Below are positions 17,801 to 27,059 of a stretch of DNA of 64,000 nucleotides, piece by piece. How positions within the stretch are numbered: the stretch's first letter is position 1; the number at the start of each line of letters is the position of its first letter. The notes below the pieces were generated by a model. It made no database searches. It saw nothing but the letters and a program-made list of their open reading frames with translations, and had not been told where the DNA came from. A program made the position numbers and the translations under genes. Origin of the DNA: Dinoroseobacter sp049800775 (GTDB lineage: Bacteria; Pseudomonadota; Alphaproteobacteria; Rhodobacterales; Rhodobacteraceae); the NCBI RefSeq assembly GCF_049800775.1, contig NZ_JBNAFR010000012.1, positions 1 to 64,000 of the forward strand, in the 5' to 3' direction.

Positions 17801-18138
17801 GGAATGACAGTGACCGCGAACAGGCTGCCGTCGGTCTAACCGAGTTGGCGACCAACTTCTTGAAGACTGAAACCATGGCCCGGGTGAAGGGCCGGAAAGA
17901 TGGTCGACACGCAATGGCTGTTGTCATGGGCAAAGAGGACATGCCTCATTCGCTCTTCGAAGAGATCCAGGTCGCCGATGTTGATTGGGGTGACGTTGAG
18001 AGACTTGCAAGGAACTTGGATCAGGCACTCAGCGAAGCAGATCAGCAACGTCGTGAGGTTATCTTGGCTGCGCTTATCGAGGTGGCGTCCAAATATCTCA
18101 ATGCGAATGACAAACGCCGCGTTGGGGAACGTGCATGA
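14848..18138 (+). CDS. sspC: Large P-loop ATPase, SspC-like
   Basis: 1096 residues. A Walker A loop GPYGGGKSS (about residues 58-66) and a probable Walker B CLLLIMDELGRGLE (about 150-163) give an N-terminal ATPase; the remaining 800 or so residues are charged and mostly helical without a motif I recognise. It overlaps both sspB and sspD by ATGA. SspC is the ATPase partner needed for phosphorothioation in Ssp systems. I cannot judge from sequence alone whether the length is usual for SspC. Confidence 0.8.
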   Translation: MSEVATITPRFRRSVRLDIDFASATAIDGFHCPASFRAAIKFMASHVAETEQGAFTWTGPYGGGKSSLAVALACLFGAAKPIRERAASLFGDDVFNALKSALPYFPSRWDVLPLVTERRSLTDQLAELLDLPRPCNASEILKEIEGRTKNRCLLLIMDELGRGLEAAADGDGDLHLLQDIAELAARSQGRFIFLGVLHQAFEEYAERLGRKARDSWAKIQGRFVDISISVSLEETVELIGEALGHERAVRKALPLAEECVTQLRPLRKKTEAKRMAGKLARTAPLHPLTACLVGPLSRRRFGQNQRSVFSFLSSAEAFGLQDALARDLAAEYYPPHLLWDYLQSNFEAAILSSADARRWALAHDVLERCVARSAGETEQAVLKTIAIFELLKERSGLVSDLDTLALALNETRRVDVETALARLEEQSEIVFRKHVGSYVLYAGSDFDVEARLEEVLSETREIDVNLVRALADLQPMLAKRHHEETGAMRWFEMVIEPIDALDDVKPAKIVQDIIGRVVFALPMAGESQRETRDRCTRAAKAHPEFPQIVGHHSEASKLLDLARELEGLNALERRFPELQGDPVARKEIDARSSEVRQRIEAFLHNLINECDWYVGNNKPQKFSKRRLNEQLSDLADHIYPDAPLISNELLNCSDPSSNAVSARTKLMKRMAMRGVEDDLGFGGKNYPAERGLYISLLKESGIHDGGTYLQPTPESALAPLWRCADDLLASRAGTVGADEIIRAWGEAPIGLKSGLGPVFLTAYVFSRRDRVAVYGEGVFQASFNELCVEFLARDSKDIQLRRVEMEGFVGATLKTLGSLLKIKGEVQPLIVARTIIGEFDALVPWTSRTQSLSPKTLKVREILKRASDPNKLLFDDLPKLTEPRADGSFDPNATAVLLRDALAEMRAAYPKILEDLKDLMLRELDVRSQSEDAYQSLRDRADNIRHIGGDLRLEAFVGRLTQFHGTREDMEGLAGVAINKLPRDWNDSDREQAAVGLTELATNFLKTETMARVKGRKDGRHAMAVVMGKEDMPHSLFEEIQVADVDWGDVERLARNLDQALSEADQQRREVILAALIEVASKYLNANDKRRVGERA

Positions 18139-18968
18139 GCCAAACACGCCACGTCTTGGGTCTGTCGGGCGGGCGGGACAGTGCAGCGCTCGCGATTTTC
18201 ATGCGCCAGCGCCACCCTGAGATCGATATCGACTACTTCTTTACTGACACCGGGAAAGAACTGCCCGAGGTATATGAATATCTGACCCGTTTAGAGGGGT
18301 ATCTCGGCAAGCCGATCCAGCGTCTCAACCCAGATCGTGACTTCGATTTTTGGTTGAAGAGCTATAAAAGCTATCTCCCGTCCGCGCAGTCCCGTTGGTG
18401 TACTCGGCAGCTGAAGCTTCGGCCTTTCGAGAAATGGGTGCGCGAGTACTTGGAGGCCGGCGACACTGTGGTTTCGTATGTCGCCATCCGAAGCGATGAA
18501 GAGTACCGTGAGGGATATCAGTCTAAGAAGGAAAAGCTGTTCGTACGATTACCATTCAAGGACGCGAACATCGACAAGCCTGGTGTCATTGAGATCCTTG
18601 AAGGTTCCGGGCTAGGCCTTCCCGACTACTATCACTGGCGCAGCAGGAGCGGGTGCACTTTCTGCTTCTTTCAGCAGAAGATCGAGTGGGTTCGCCTGAA
18701 AGAAGAACATCCGGAAGCATTTGAGGAAGCGAAGCGGTACGAGAAAACCGCGCTAGAGCACGGTTCGCCGTTTACGTGGAGCCAGGGTGAATCTTTGACC
18801 GAGTTGGAGCAACCAAAACGGCAAGCGAGGATAAGGGAGGAGCACGAGAAACGGCTCGAACGAGCTCGGGCGAAGCTTCAATCCAATCCACTTCGACCTA
18901 ACGAAGCGATAGACCTTGATGATGTTTATGGAGGCGCAGCCAAGGCCTGTCTCACATGCCACAAGTAG
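18135..18968 (+). CDS. sspD: PAPS-reductase-like sulfur-transfer ATP pyrophosphatase, SspD/DndC-like
   Basis: 277 residues. The PP-loop SGGRDSAAL lies at residues 11-19, and cysteines for an iron-sulfur cluster occur in RWCTRQ (88), GCTFC (174-177) and CLTC (272-275). The family activates the target backbone with ATP and inserts sulfur supplied by SspA/DndA. It overlaps sspC by ATGA and closes the sspBCD operon; about 150 bp then separate it from the next gene. Confidence 0.88.
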   Translation: MSQTRHVLGLSGGRDSAALAIFMRQRHPEIDIDYFFTDTGKELPEVYEYLTRLEGYLGKPIQRLNPDRDFDFWLKSYKSYLPSAQSRWCTRQLKLRPFEKWVREYLEAGDTVVSYVAIRSDEEYREGYQSKKEKLFVRLPFKDANIDKPGVIEILEGSGLGLPDYYHWRSRSGCTFCFFQQKIEWVRLKEEHPEAFEEAKRYEKTALEHGSPFTWSQGESLTELEQPKRQARIREEHEKRLERARAKLQSNPLRPNEAIDLDDVYGGAAKACLTCHK

Positions 18969-19120
18969 AGATTCTATGGGATGCAGCCCCGTTTTTAGCG
19001 CACATTGGCTATGAAAAAGGCCGCAACCAAAGGTTAGAAATAGTTGATTTTTCTTAGGCTTAAGGGTCAAGTCGAACCAACGCGCAACAAGCACTCAATG
19101 GGGCAGATTAGTTATACGTC

Positions 19121-21475
19121 ATGTTCACTGTTACGGCGAGAACGGTACTAGAGCTCGGCTCAGAGCTAATATCTTCAGACGTGATCGCCTTTTATGAGTT
19201 GATCAAGAATGGGTTTGATGCCCAATCCTCGTCTGGCGTTAAAATAAAATTTGACATTTTACTAACACAAAGGTCCGCTCAAACGGTTTTGCGTTCATCG
19301 GTTCAAGATCCGGAAGAGTTTAAGGCATTGATCGAAAGGCACATAGAACGCGATATCGATCCGTCCATCAAGACAGCGTTTGAATCTGAGCTCGACGAAG
19401 CAAACTCGACAAAAGAGCTTAGGGAGATTGTTGCAAACGCTCCCGAGAAGCATAACCGAATTGTCGTTGAAGACACCGGCGATGGCATGTCAGCAAAGAG
19501 CCTGAAAGAGGCTTTCTTGGTCATTGGAACATCATCACGCCGAGATGCAGTTTCCGAAGCCCTAAAAACGGGAAAGGCAGCCACACCTTATTTGGGTGAA
19601 AAAGGGATAGGTCGTCTCAGTGCGATGCGCCTTGGGGACACTCTGGAAGTCGTCAGTGCCAGTGAAACGGACACTCATCTAAACATTCTGAAAATTGATT
19701 GGAGTGACTTCTCTGAGCCGGGCCTCATGCTCGAGGACATAGATGTCAAGCCACGCAAGGGTCGCAAAAAGCCCACCCCTGACTACCATGGAACAAGGCT
19801 CTTCATTGGGCGGCTTGAACAGTCTTGGTCACGTGAAAAGGTAGCCGAACTTGGAAAGTATGACTTCGCTAGGCTTATCGATCCACGCATGCCTCAGAAG
19901 AAGCGCCCCAAGGTTACCGTGTATTTCAACGAAGAGCGAATAGCGACTCCGAGACTGCCTTCCTCGATCTTGGAAGCAGCTCACGCTTCGATGAAAGGCC
20001 GGTTCGAGTACGTCGACGGCGAACCAATCCTGACGTGCAATGCGGAAGTGAAGGACCTTGGGTTTGATCATCCGCCGGAGACCCATACTTACGTGCTCGA
20101 TGCCCAAGAAATGCAGGGAGCCTTCGGTGAGGAGCTTGGGGAGGTGCTTGATGAAGCCCTGCAAGAGCTCGGTCCATTTAAGTTTGAACTCTATTGGTAC
20201 AATAGACGCCGACTAAGCCGCGTTGATAGCACAGGGCAGAACAAGTCTCTTCGCGAACTCCAAGACCAATGGTCAGGAATCATGCTTTTTCGCGACGGTT
20301 TTAGAGTCTTCCCTTATGGCGAAGATCGCGATGATTGGTTGGATCTCGATCGCAAAGCTCTCAGACGTAGCGGGTATCTCCTGAACAAAACCCAGTTTAT
20401 TGGCAGGATATCGATCTCACGCATACAAAACCCGCTACTAATCGATCAAACAAACCGGGAAGGGTTGCGTGAGAACGACTCCCAACAGGCGTTCTTGAAC
20501 ATTGTGAAGTGGGCGACCCAAGAGGCGCTCGGGGATGCGATCGGAACGACAGAACGGGAACATAAGCCGCAGAAGGCCCGAATTGTGGGGGCCGCAGATC
20601 GCCTCAAGACGCTCGAGCGTCGTGTGAAGTCGGCGGTAGGAGGACTGAGAGAGGTCGTGCCGCCTGGAGAACGCGAACCTGTCGATGAAGTTCAGCACAC
20701 TCTGCAAGAATTGCTCGCGTTTGCTGAAGCCTTGAGAGGACGAATTGATGAAGCCGAAAAGGAAGGACGCCAACTTCTGGATATGGCAGGCGTAGGTTTG
20801 ATGGTTGAGGTCGTGGCTCATGAGTTGGCCCGGTCTTCGGAGAACGCGTTAAACGTCCTCGGCTCGTTGAAAGATGCCGATGTTTCCGACGAAGTCCGCT
20901 CTCAACTTTCAACGCTGCAAGCAGCCCTCAAGTCACTAGGAAAGCGCATTCGCATTCTAGATCCGATGAGTGTTTCCGGGCGCCAAACCAAGGAAACCTT
21001 CGACTTGAAGAAGGTCGTCGACGAGGTTCTGGAGGCGCATCAGTCGCAATTTGATCGCGAGAGTATTCAAGTGCTGCGAGATGACGATCCGAGGCCGGTG
21101 AAAGTCACCGCCGTCCGGGGCATGGTCATCCAGGTGCTAGAAAACCTCATTTCAAATTCGGTCCACTGGCTTGACGTGCGAGGCAAACGGGACGTGAGCC
21201 TTACACCGACTATTCGGATTTCTGTAGAAGCTAATCCGCCGCTGATCACCTTCGAGGACAATGGAGCTGGGATCAGCCGGGAGAACGCAGAGAAGGTGTT
21301 TCATCCATTCTTTTCACTGAAAGAGAAACGAAAACGGCGAGGACTTGGGTTATACATCGCCCGTGAAATTGCAAATTATCACCAGGGAACATTAGAGCTT
21401 TCCAATCAAATTGATGACGAGACGGGTCGTCTCCACAGATTCCTTTTCGAGTTACCTGAAGAAGCAAAAAGATGA
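19121..21475 (+). CDS. Protein with two GHKL ATPase domains: Hsp90-like N-terminus and histidine-kinase-like C-terminus
   Basis: 784 residues. The N-terminal GHKL fold shows ELIKNGFDA (N box, about 26-34), DTGDGMS (about 118) and GEKGIGRLSAMRLGD (about 158), as in Hsp90/MutL/MORC. The C-terminus is a second, sensor-kinase-type GHKL domain with ENLISNSVHW (about 673), DNGAGIS (about 713) and RRGLGLYIAREI (about 739), preceded by VVAHELARSSENAL, where His (about 567) could be a phospho-acceptor. It overlaps the next gene, a receiver-domain protein, by ATGA. The pair looks like a cytoplasmic sensor module in a defence island. No membrane segment is seen. The function is not established. Confidence 0.85.
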   Translation: MFTVTARTVLELGSELISSDVIAFYELIKNGFDAQSSSGVKIKFDILLTQRSAQTVLRSSVQDPEEFKALIERHIERDIDPSIKTAFESELDEANSTKELREIVANAPEKHNRIVVEDTGDGMSAKSLKEAFLVIGTSSRRDAVSEALKTGKAATPYLGEKGIGRLSAMRLGDTLEVVSASETDTHLNILKIDWSDFSEPGLMLEDIDVKPRKGRKKPTPDYHGTRLFIGRLEQSWSREKVAELGKYDFARLIDPRMPQKKRPKVTVYFNEERIATPRLPSSILEAAHASMKGRFEYVDGEPILTCNAEVKDLGFDHPPETHTYVLDAQEMQGAFGEELGEVLDEALQELGPFKFELYWYNRRRLSRVDSTGQNKSLRELQDQWSGIMLFRDGFRVFPYGEDRDDWLDLDRKALRRSGYLLNKTQFIGRISISRIQNPLLIDQTNREGLRENDSQQAFLNIVKWATQEALGDAIGTTEREHKPQKARIVGAADRLKTLERRVKSAVGGLREVVPPGEREPVDEVQHTLQELLAFAEALRGRIDEAEKEGRQLLDMAGVGLMVEVVAHELARSSENALNVLGSLKDADVSDEVRSQLSTLQAALKSLGKRIRILDPMSVSGRQTKETFDLKKVVDEVLEAHQSQFDRESIQVLRDDDPRPVKVTAVRGMVIQVLENLISNSVHWLDVRGKRDVSLTPTIRISVEANPPLITFEDNGAGISRENAEKVFHPFFSLKEKRKRRGLGLYIAREIANYHQGTLELSNQIDDETGRLHRFLFELPEEAKR

Positions 21476-23463
21476 CACTTGAAGAAGCTTTGAAAGACCA
21501 CGGAATTGCTAACGTACTCGTCGTCGATGATTGCTTTGACGATGTTCCCCTTGCGAATGATCTTGCCGACATAGATGAAGCTTGGTCGAATTTTCATGAT
21601 GACTGGAATGTAAAGATCGAGGAGGTCATCGCAAAGGTATACAACGGTCAGCTGGACGAGCCACACGAACTAAGACAGGATGATGATTACATCGCCGCAC
21701 TTTGGCATTCTCGGGCTGAAGTTGGAGCAGAACCAATCTTCGAGGCCTATGAAGCCACACAACGTTTGGATGGCGATGTCGCAGCAAGGCTTGAAGAGTA
21801 TTTGGGTCAGCTTGGACTGACTTGCACTCGAGCCGGACGTGCATTTGCGGACACGGAAGTAAAAGCGGACCTGATCGTCATAGACTTATTTCTGGGGGCT
21901 GCTCAGGATCCAAATGCTGCTGAGCTTTCAAAGCAGGGCCTAAGGAAAATCGCAGAGCAGTACGGTGCTGAAATGCCACCGGCGATTTTGTTTTCGAACA
22001 GTACCAGATTGGCGAGCAACGCGGATGAGTATCGTGATCATGTAGGCCTTCTCGAATCCGGGTTTAGGATCCTGGCTAAGTCGGAACTTAAGACCGATGG
22101 TGCTCTAAAGAGGCAACTCGAGCGCCTAGTATCCAATCGCAACGAAACTGTTGTTCTCGGTAGGTTTCTTTCAGCGCTTGAGGCAGGCATGGCAGATGCT
22201 TCGAAAAGAACAATTTCAATAATGCGAGGCGTGAACCTTTCTGACTTGGCGCAGCTAAGACAACTTTTGTTGGAGTTTGAGGGAAAGGCGCTTGGTGCTT
22301 ACCTGGTAGATGTTTTCGATCGGGTTCTACAACACGAAATCGAGAGCCAAGTACCAATAATTGAAACAGCCAACGAACTCAGCAAGATTGACAACCTCGA
22401 CCCAGGGCCTCCCTACCTTTCTGGCGCATTTAGGACTCAAGACTTGGTAGCCCGCATGATCTCGCAAGCTGAGGCCAGACTACCTTTGGGAGGGAGCGAA
22501 GAATTTCCAGTAGCGTTCGGTGACGTCTACATGAAACCGACCGCCGTGCCTGAAGCGCCCGAAGCTCAAGATGGTAAAGTCGACAATGAGCCCGCCAACG
22601 ATAGTCCTCCGGCTGACCCCCAAAAGAACGACGTGGCTTCCGAGGTACTTCTGGTCGTGACCCCCGCATGTGATCTTCTTCGTGGGGCGGCGGAGTCTGC
22701 GCTTTTTTTGAAAGGACAGTCTAAACAAATCTCCGACCAGAGCTGGCTGTACAAAGGAGATAAGAGCCCCGCAGTCTCAATCGATGGAACGCTCTGTCGT
22801 ATCGACTGGGACCTTCAAAAGTATACTACGCTTCCACTTGCGGAGGTAAAGACACTGATCGAAGAGGGTAGTGTCAGAAGGGTCGCCCGCCTTCGTCAAC
22901 CACACGTGCTGGAGCTACAGCAAAAGCTTCTGACGTCAATGGGACGTGTCGGTTTACCCGCTCCAATGCCCGCTCGAATAGAGACGACTGTCCATGCATT
23001 TTACTATGGTGCCGATCTCAAAAGAAAGTCGTTGGAGACTGAAAGTCTCTCCGCTGGTTGTGCATGCTTTGTTGGGCGTGACGAAAAGGGAAACCGCGTC
23101 GCAAGCTTAGTATTGACCGAGAGCGCTTGCGAAAATGCAATTACTGCTTTGGACAACCTTTCAGACGACGACGTTCACAATAACGGCCGTGCCTCACTTA
23201 AGGCAATGACAGAGTCTTCCGAATTGCAGAAGTTACTAGAGCAAGGAATTCAACTAAACAGCCCCGAAGATGGCAAGGTGAGAAGCATAAAGATACAGAC
23301 GAAAGCAGGCCAAGTTCCAGTGCTTCACTTACTATGGAATGGAAACGAACCGCCCGAAGAAATAGAGGCGAACAATACTTTTATCAGAGGAATAGTTCTC
23401 CACATTCAAACTCATACCGAGCAACCAGATCCGCAGCTTCAGTTTGTTGCAGCGTTCGAATGA
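21472..23463 (+). CDS. Receiver-domain protein with large insertion and unknown C-terminal region
   Basis: 663 residues. The receiver hallmarks are VLVVDDCFDD (acidic pair, 19-20), LIVIDLFLG (probable phospho-Asp, about 137), ILFSNST, and Lys in LAKSELK (about 203). About 100 residues are inserted between the first two strands. A Pro/Glu-rich linker (about 360-385) leads to a C-terminal region with LLVVTPACDLLRG and WLYKGDK, which I do not recognise. No DNA-binding domain is visible, so it is unlikely to be an ordinary transcription regulator. Overlap with the GHKL gene implies a signal passed between the two. Confidence 0.75.
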   Translation: MTLEEALKDHGIANVLVVDDCFDDVPLANDLADIDEAWSNFHDDWNVKIEEVIAKVYNGQLDEPHELRQDDDYIAALWHSRAEVGAEPIFEAYEATQRLDGDVAARLEEYLGQLGLTCTRAGRAFADTEVKADLIVIDLFLGAAQDPNAAELSKQGLRKIAEQYGAEMPPAILFSNSTRLASNADEYRDHVGLLESGFRILAKSELKTDGALKRQLERLVSNRNETVVLGRFLSALEAGMADASKRTISIMRGVNLSDLAQLRQLLLEFEGKALGAYLVDVFDRVLQHEIESQVPIIETANELSKIDNLDPGPPYLSGAFRTQDLVARMISQAEARLPLGGSEEFPVAFGDVYMKPTAVPEAPEAQDGKVDNEPANDSPPADPQKNDVASEVLLVVTPACDLLRGAAESALFLKGQSKQISDQSWLYKGDKSPAVSIDGTLCRIDWDLQKYTTLPLAEVKTLIEEGSVRRVARLRQPHVLELQQKLLTSMGRVGLPAPMPARIETTVHAFYYGADLKRKSLETESLSAGCACFVGRDEKGNRVASLVLTESACENAITALDNLSDDDVHNNGRASLKAMTESSELQKLLEQGIQLNSPEDGKVRSIKIQTKAGQVPVLHLLWNGNEPPEEIEANNTFIRGIVLHIQTHTEQPDPQLQFVAAFE

Positions 23464-23611
23464 AACAAGTTGCCTAACCAAAGCATATGGTTGTGTCCGA
23501 GATCTCATCAAGCGTTTCAAGTAGTGAGAATGTTCTGCTGCAGTTTCAACTGCGCGGCCCTATCTCCGGAACCATATTCACGGAATTTCTTTTCTTAAGA
23601 AGTAGTCGCCG

Positions 23612-25243
23612 ATGGTTTTGAGCTCACCGGGCATCTCAATAGAAAATTTGCTGCTTTCAGCAAAACCAAGATCGATCTTGTCATTGCTGCCTGAATCGAC
23701 CGTCAATTTAATCAATCGCATGTCCCCTGGCATACTCTTAACTCCCGAAACCAACCAAGTTGCCGTGGCAGTCATCAATCCCAAAGAAGCTCTCGAGAAC
23801 TCGGCAAAACGAACGAAAATTATCAGGCTCTTGCCAATCGAAAAGGCTCGTGAGCTTTGCGCAAAGCTGGGTTTGGAAGCTGAGCGCAATCCTTACAGCG
23901 CAATTGAAGCGAAGATTGCAGAAACCGGCGTCCAACCACTCTACGACTTCTTTGGAATTGTTGAAGATCCACATGCTCCGCGCGCGGCAGCGTCTACCTC
24001 ACAGTCGGTGCCAGCGGCCTACGGGCTCTTCCCTCATCAGCGAGTTGCGGCAAGAAAAGTTGCGGAGGCATTGGCACGTGCGCCACGAAAGGTCATCCTG
24101 CACATGCCCACCGGTGCAGGAAAGACGCGCACCGCGATGCATCTTGTGGCGCGACACTTACGGGAATTCGGGCCAACGGTCGTTGTGTGGTTGGCCCAGA
24201 ACCGGGAATTGCTCGAACAGGCATCTGACGAGTTCGATAAGGCATGGCAGCCGCTTGGCGACCGGGATGTGCAGTTAGTTCGCTTCTGGGGGAATCGACG
24301 TGCGGCGGTGAACGACCTGCAGGACGGCATTATGATCGCGGGCCTCGCGAAGATGGCCAGTCTTGATACGAGAGATGTGTCGACGCTCTTATCGCTCGCT
24401 GACAGGGCCTCGTTGACTGTGATCGACGAAGCGCACCAAGCGATCGCACCAACCTACGCAAACGTCCTCAAGGCGCTATCCACGAAAAGGCCAGAAAACG
24501 CCCTTCTAGGCCTGACGGCGACGCCGGGGCGAAGTTGGTCGAAAATTGAAGAAGACAAGCGCCTCTCGAACTTTTTCGACGGACAGAAAGTCCTTCTTGA
24601 AGTCGAAGGCTACGATGACCCAGTCTCTTTCCTGATGGAAGAGGAGTATCTTGCGCGTCCCGAATTTAAGCAACTCGAAGCGCCATCAGACCTGAGATTC
24701 GAGAAGTCAGACCAAGCACTGGTCGAAGATGAACCGGAAATTTCGGATGAAATTCTCGAGAAGCTGGGGCGAGACGCGGCGCGAACAGAAGCGGTACTTG
24801 GGGCAATCGTTGACGCGACAGACCGGCACGACCGCATTATCGTTTTTGCCCCGTCTGTTGAGAACGCCAAACTTCTCCAGGCAATGCTCACAATCAGAGA
24901 CATTGAAGCATTGTTCGTGTCGGGGGAAACTGAGACCGCAGAACGGTCCCGACGAATTCGACGATACAAGTCCAACGCAAAGAACAAGATCGTGATGTTG
25001 AATTTCGGGGTGCTGACTACCGGCTTTGATGCGCCACAAACGAGTTGCGCGATCATCGCGCGACCAACTCGTTCGTTGGTGCTTTATAGCCAGATGGTCG
25101 GCCGTGCCACCCGAGGCATTCGCGCTGGCGGCAACGAAACTGCAGAGATCATCACAGTGACCGACCCTGCCCTTCCAGGTTTTGGCTCGGTCACTGAGGC
25201 GTTTTCAAATTGGGAGGACGTTTGGCATGACCCAACAGGATGA
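23612..25243 (+). CDS. Superfamily 2 DEAD/DEAH helicase
   Basis: 543 residues. About 130 N-terminal residues are of unknown fold; then come motif I MPTGAGKTRTA (about 169), motif II VIDEAHQA (271), motif III GLTATPGR and motif VI QMVGRATRG (494). The general layout is that of restriction-type SF2 translocases. It is 148 bp downstream of the receiver gene and overlaps the following GHKL gene by 17 bp, so helicase, GHKL and PLD genes are a tight trio. It probably moves on or opens DNA for the nuclease at the end of the operon. Confidence 0.9.
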   Translation: MVLSSPGISIENLLLSAKPRSILSLLPESTVNLINRMSPGILLTPETNQVAVAVINPKEALENSAKRTKIIRLLPIEKARELCAKLGLEAERNPYSAIEAKIAETGVQPLYDFFGIVEDPHAPRAAASTSQSVPAAYGLFPHQRVAARKVAEALARAPRKVILHMPTGAGKTRTAMHLVARHLREFGPTVVVWLAQNRELLEQASDEFDKAWQPLGDRDVQLVRFWGNRRAAVNDLQDGIMIAGLAKMASLDTRDVSTLLSLADRASLTVIDEAHQAIAPTYANVLKALSTKRPENALLGLTATPGRSWSKIEEDKRLSNFFDGQKVLLEVEGYDDPVSFLMEEEYLARPEFKQLEAPSDLRFEKSDQALVEDEPEISDEILEKLGRDAARTEAVLGAIVDATDRHDRIIVFAPSVENAKLLQAMLTIRDIEALFVSGETETAERSRRIRRYKSNAKNKIVMLNFGVLTTGFDAPQTSCAIIARPTRSLVLYSQMVGRATRGIRAGGNETAEIITVTDPALPGFGSVTEAFSNWEDVWHDPTG

Positions 25244-27059
25244 GGTGGACCAATTGGCTCCAGAGGCGGAGATCATTCCACCGGAACTCGCCGTGCGAGC
25301 GATGCGCGATAGTGGGTACCGCAATACGGACTATGCGTTGGCCGAACTTATTGACAATTCGGTGCAAGCGAATGCCACCCAAGTTGATGTGATCTGTCTG
25401 GAGGTCATGAAACAGGTCAGTCAAAGAAAAAGTCGCCGCATCGAACAGATCGCCGTTGTTGACAACGGCGACGGTATGAATCCGGCTACCCTCCGCATTG
25501 CCCTTCAGTTCGGCAATGGGACGCACCTGAAGGACCGCAAAGGCATCGGACGGTTTGGCATGGGCCTCCCAAACTCATCGATTTCCCAATGTCGGCGCCT
25601 GGAAGTCTGGTCATGGCAGGCGGGACCCAAGAACGCGATGTGGACATATCTGGACGTCGATGAGATCGAAGGGGGTTTAAAGGCGGTGCCGCTCCCTGTT
25701 CAAAAACCAGTTCCGCCCGAGTGGCTTGAGCGTTCTGACTTATTCGGGACGTCAGGCACCTTGGTTTTGTGGTCAAACTTCGACGACCATCGCCTCCAGT
25801 GGAGAGGCGCAAAGGCGACCCTGGAAAACACCGAAAACCTAATTGGACGAATGTACCGAAAGTTCATAGACGCCGGCGATCTGACGATCAGACTTGCCGC
25901 GTACCATGATGGCGTTGCCACCTATGACGCACCAACGCGCGTGAACGATCCGCTCTATCTCATCAAAGAATCCTCCACCCCTCAACCGTTTGACAACGAG
26001 CCGATGTTCCAAGCATGGGGCGGAGGCGAGCAAGAATTCAGCATCGAACTTGATGGTAAAACACATCAAGTCTTTGTTCGCACAAGCTTTGCACGGGAAG
26101 AAACGGTAACCAGGGGTTCGACTGCTGATCGAGGCTCGACACCCTACGGCAAACACGCAGCCAAAAACGTGGGTGTATCCATCGTCCGCGAACGTCGGGA
26201 ACTCGAACTCGATAAAGCCTGGACTATTGGCTATGATCCCAGAGAGCGGTGGTGGGGAGTCGAAGTCGAATTTCCGTCAGCACTTGACGAGATCTTCGGC
26301 GTCACAAACAACAAACAGCACGCGAATACCTTCGCCGCTATGGCCCAGTTCGATTGGACTGAGGAAGCGGAACCGGGGGAGCAGAAATCCGTTTTCAGGG
26401 AGCGGATGTTGAGCAACGGGGACCCGCGCGGGCTCCTGATAGACATCGCCGAGTTCATCCAAGAACAGCTTGATGAACTCCGTAGAAGGATCAAGGCGCA
26501 AACAAAAAACAGGCGCAGTACCCAAAAACGCCACGATGACCCTGACATCGAAGATCAGGCAACAGACAAATTCCGCCAGCGGGCAGAAGAGGGTCATTCG
26601 GCGCCGACCGATGATGCCGGATTCTCGGACGGTGATAGAGCGAACCTGCAAGACGACTTGATCGAAAACGATCACTATTCCTCTCAAGATGCCAAGAACA
26701 TTGTGGAGGCCGTCGTCAGTCGCAAACGCAAAGTTCAGTTTTCGACAGGCCATCTCGACGGGCATCATTTCTTTTCAACCAAGCAATTTGGCGATCTGAC
26801 CAAGATCACATTCAATACTAATCATCCGATTTACGACCAGCTTATCGAAGCGCTTGATCCGGACACTGAAGATGACACAGATGCAGATCTGCTCGATCGT
26901 GTTCACCGCGCATCAGATACCCTGAAGTTGCTGTTCGCTGCCTGGGCCAGGTACGAGCTGGAAGAAACCCAGAAGCATGACGACCTCATGGAGATGCGCC
27001 AGGAATGGGGCAAGATGACCAAAGCGTTTCTTCGGGAAGAAGTCGAGGGCAAGCCGTGA
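25227..27059 (+). CDS. GHKL (Hsp90/MutL/MORC-like) ATPase
   Basis: 610 residues. The N-terminal ATPase motifs are ALAELIDNSVQA (about 39), VVDNGDGMNPATL (about 78) and GIGRFGMGLPNSS (about 107). The middle and C-terminal parts are charged, with an RRRIKAQTKNRRST segment that could touch DNA. GGGAGG lies about 9 bp before the ATG at 25227, which overlaps the helicase stop; an earlier in-frame start at 25182 lacks this. Its stop overlaps the PLD gene start by GTGA. Such ATPases act as nucleotide-gated clamps; partnership with the helicase and nuclease is inferred. Confidence 0.88.
   Translation: MTQQDEVDQLAPEAEIIPPELAVRAMRDSGYRNTDYALAELIDNSVQANATQVDVICLEVMKQVSQRKSRRIEQIAVVDNGDGMNPATLRIALQFGNGTHLKDRKGIGRFGMGLPNSSISQCRRLEVWSWQAGPKNAMWTYLDVDEIEGGLKAVPLPVQKPVPPEWLERSDLFGTSGTLVLWSNFDDHRLQWRGAKATLENTENLIGRMYRKFIDAGDLTIRLAAYHDGVATYDAPTRVNDPLYLIKESSTPQPFDNEPMFQAWGGGEQEFSIELDGKTHQVFVRTSFAREETVTRGSTADRGSTPYGKHAAKNVGVSIVRERRELELDKAWTIGYDPRERWWGVEVEFPSALDEIFGVTNNKQHANTFAAMAQFDWTEEAEPGEQKSVFRERMLSNGDPRGLLIDIAEFIQEQLDELRRRIKAQTKNRRSTQKRHDDPDIEDQATDKFRQRAEEGHSAPTDDAGFSDGDRANLQDDLIENDHYSSQDAKNIVEAVVSRKRKVQFSTGHLDGHHFFSTKQFGDLTKITFNTNHPIYDQLIEALDPDTEDDTDADLLDRVHRASDTLKLLFAAWARYELEETQKHDDLMEMRQEWGKMTKAFLREEVEGKP

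Noticed and set aside
23464..23611. Small RNA or extra gene between receiver and helicase genes
   Set aside because: Only 148 bp without a clear hairpin, promoter or open frame.
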